From positions 1 through 32,986 of the forward strand of contig JAKLPV010000095.1 of NCBI GenBank assembly GCA_022013685.1: 32,986 nt of DNA, read 5' to 3'. Of the stretch, positions 32,587-32,986 are shown in pieces (position 1 is the stretch's first letter; each line of letters begins with the position of its first letter). A model generated the notes under the pieces. That model was given only the letters and a program-made list of their open reading frames with translations, had not been told where the DNA came from and made no database searches. The position numbers were made by a program, and so were the translations under genes. The stretch is from Anaerolineae bacterium (GTDB lineage: Bacteria > Chloroflexota > Anaerolineae > Anaerolineales > Villigracilaceae).

Positions 32587-32986
32587 TTAACCAACCCAAA
32601 AATCAAAGGCAAATAGAACAGCCGAAATGCCCATGGTGAAGACACTGGCTATTGTCCAGGTGCGGTCGAAGGCCGGGTTGCGGCCCCAGCGCGCCAAAAC
32701 GAGGTAAATCGCCGGGACAGGCAAAACGTAACGGGCCAAGCCCTGTCCGCCGCCGCTCAGGCCCGAAAGGACAATAACTGCCAGCCCAAACAAGGCAATC
32801 GCCGGATCGCGGCGTAAATAGATCAGGGTGGTGATCAGTGCAAGTCCGAGACAAAAGAATTCGAGCGCGAAATAGACCTGCGATGCGGGGTGCTCGGCGG
32901 CATGTTCCAGTTGCCAGGTATAAGCGCCGATGGTTTGTTCGATGCCCAACTCTGTGCGGCCAAACCACTCCTGGGCCACTTCCCAA
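32587..32986 (-). CDS. Membrane protein, C-terminal part (possible PIG-V/GT-C-type glycosyltransferase)
   Basis: The gene enters from the right edge; the last 132 residues are seen. They contain about four hydrophobic segments (VYFALEFFCLGLALITTLIYL, IALFGLAVIVLSGLSG, YVLPVPAIYLVLARW, and WTIASVFTMGISAVLFAFDFWVG), with GLARYVLPVPAIYL matching the S/G-x-x-RY-x-x-P pattern near the end of polyprenol-sugar-using membrane mannosyltransferases such as PIG-V. Such enzymes add sugars at the outer face. The assignment is weak because the N-terminal catalytic loop is outside the window. An internal GTG at 32979 is not the start since the frame stays open to the edge. Confidence 0.6.
   Translation of the reverse strand, partial: WEVAQEWFGRTELGIEQTIGAYTWQLEHAAEHPASQVYFALEFFCLGLALITTLIYLRRDPAIALFGLAVIVLSGLSGGGQGLARYVLPVPAIYLVLARWGRNPAFDRTWTIASVFTMGISAVLFAFDFWVG

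Overview
The window looks like chromosomal DNA of a Chloroflexota bacterium, most likely class Anaerolineae. This is inferred from moderately high GC, tight short operons on both strands, abundant palindromic and heptameric interspersed repeats, lipoproteins with Thr/Pro-rich linkers, and the overall character of the proteins (PcrA with a C-terminal SH3-like tail, DUF309 with a zinc ribbon, GH94 phosphorylases, MacB-like exporters with lipoprotein adaptors). No rRNA, tRNA, CRISPR array, transposase or phage gene was recognised. Coding density is high and no gene-free gap exceeds about 210 bp.

Layout. 1-57 (-) is the 5' end of a probable bL31 ribosomal protein gene. 224-4812 (+) holds PcrA/UvrD helicase, a sugar-nucleotidyltransferase ending in a strong hairpin terminator, and a class I/II aminotransferase. 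4855-6472 (-) holds a SAM methyltransferase, a doubtful small ORF and a TspO/MBR protein. 6621-7124 (+) is a DUF309 protein whose stop overlaps that of a convergent cyclase/formamidase-like gene. That gene lies in an operon with a CapA-like lipoprotein (7121-9409, -). 9618-11719 (+) is a two-gene operon of an unknown membrane protein and an FAD amine-oxidase/carotenoid-desaturase-like enzyme. 11741-14835 (-) holds a HEAT/DUF4177-like protein, an MFS transporter and a chromate-type (CHR) transporter. 14947-19213 (-) holds a Ca2+-type P-type ATPase and GlgC.

19394-32986 (-) is a carbohydrate and export region. A GH94 phosphorylase-family gene is followed by a translationally coupled mutarotase-like protein and a solute-binding-like protein with no visible export signal. 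Upstream is a MacB-type exporter operon (lipoprotein adaptor, large FtsX permease, ABC ATPase with a C-terminal AbrB-like domain, second ABC ATPase). Upstream of that is a second, divergent GH94 gene resembling cellobiose/chitobiose phosphorylases. The C-terminal part of a membrane protein runs off the right edge.

How the genes may work together: GH94 phosphorolysis would release a sugar 1-phosphate. If that is glucose 1-phosphate, the neighbouring GlgC (ADP-glucose synthesis) and the nucleotidyltransferase at 2523 are plausible sinks. This is inference. The most unusual features are (1) many palindromic or microrepeat elements of several unrelated families, two of them lying in frame inside genes (FAD enzyme and GH94), (2) heptanucleotide arrays at both GH94 genes, (3) a solute-binding protein apparently lacking an export signal in a GH94 operon, (4) an ABC ATPase fused to an AbrB-like domain, (5) a CapA-like lipoprotein with an extra N-terminal binding-protein-like region and altered active-site motifs, and (6) a possible start-codon-sequestering hairpin at the bL31 gene.
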